This document shows positions 14,199 to 14,325 of a stretch of DNA of 14,325 nt, piece after piece. The position numbers were made by a program, and so were the translations under genes. The notes below the pieces were generated by a model. The model was not told where the DNA came from, did not search any database, and was given only the letters and a program-made list of their open reading frames with translations. Position 1 is the first letter of the stretch. Each line of letters starts with the position of its first letter. Source of the DNA: Phoenicimicrobium sp964438695 (GTDB taxonomy: Bacteria > Atribacterota > Phoenicimicrobiia > Phoenicimicrobiales > Phoenicimicrobiaceae); assembly GCA_964438695.1 (NCBI GenBank), contig CAYTKP010000023.1, forward strand, positions 1 to 14,325. Reading direction: 5' to 3'.

Positions 14199-14325
14199 GT
14201 GGCCAAAGATTATAAGATATTAGTGATAAATCCTGGTTCTACTTCTACTAAAGTAGCATTGTTTTCTAATGAGCAATTACTATTTGATAAAAAGATTGAG
14301 CATAGCAATGAAGAATTGCACGTTT
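14199..14325 (+). CDS. buk: butyrate kinase (5' part only, runs off the window)
   Basis: Makes ATP and a short-chain fatty acid from the acyl-phosphate produced by Ptb. The first 42 codons are seen: KDYKILVINPGSTSTKVALF carries the phosphate-binding N-terminal motif NPGSTSTK of acetate/butyrate kinases, and FDKKIEHSNEEL matches the Buk pattern rather than acetate kinase, which has NxGSSSxK. The likely start is GTG 14199, with AGAGAGGTGG (14183-14192) about six bases upstream; TTG 14196 is an alternative. It forms an operon with ptb. Confidence 0.93.
   Translation, partial: MAKDYKILVINPGSTSTKVALFSNEQLLFDKKIEHSNEELHV

Overview
The window is about 14.3 kb of AT-rich bacterial DNA. Almost all genes are on the + strand and tightly packed. 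A run of exactly 100 N (13105-13204) marks a draft or metagenome-assembled scaffold. The gene set suggests a low-GC, probably anaerobic bacterium: a phosphate butyryltransferase/butyrate kinase pair beside a PAS-type sigma-54 activator, a GerMN-domain protein, a DUF212 'divergent PAP2' protein, and a tlyA-nadK-recN order like that of Clostridia. A GlnRS gene is unusual for classic Gram-positives. A Clostridia-like lineage or a candidate phylum such as Atribacterota would fit, but this is inference and I hold it weakly.

Region 1 (1-860) is the trans-translation module. smpB lacks its first codons at the window edge. A complete one-piece tmRNA gene (ssrA) follows, with its 5' end inside the last codons of smpB. 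It encodes the tag ANNRELALAA and the CCA end, and a hairpin terminator follows. Region 2 (898-2706) is glnS, clearly richer in GC and in CGN arginine codons than the rest, closed by a strong terminator. The 290 bases after glnS hold that terminator and a candidate sigma-70 promoter.

Region 3 (2892-10788) looks like one long operon or two. It runs AI-2E-family membrane protein, secreted AMIN-type N-acetylmuramoyl-L-alanine amidase, membrane-anchored GerMN protein, DUF212 membrane protein, TlyA rRNA methyltransferase/hemolysin, a membrane-anchored PD-(D/E)XK-like protein, NAD kinase, and RecN after a 131-base spacer. The first part is envelope-related and the second is ribosome, cofactor and DNA-repair housekeeping.

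Region 4 (10789-14325) is an energy-metabolism locus. A PAS/AAA+/Fis sigma-54 activator is followed by an 824-base non-coding stretch, then ptb and the start of buk. The stretch contains a terminator, a well-formed -24/-12 promoter, two doubtful small ORFs and the N gap. The activator, the -24/-12 element and ptb-buk together suggest sigma-54-driven acyl-phosphate/ATP formation, as in the BkdR-controlled bkd operon of Bacillus. Degenerate 8-base tandem repeats of the form (C/G/A)AATYGGT lie in the two intergenic regions flanking the activator, and the scaffold gap falls inside one of them.
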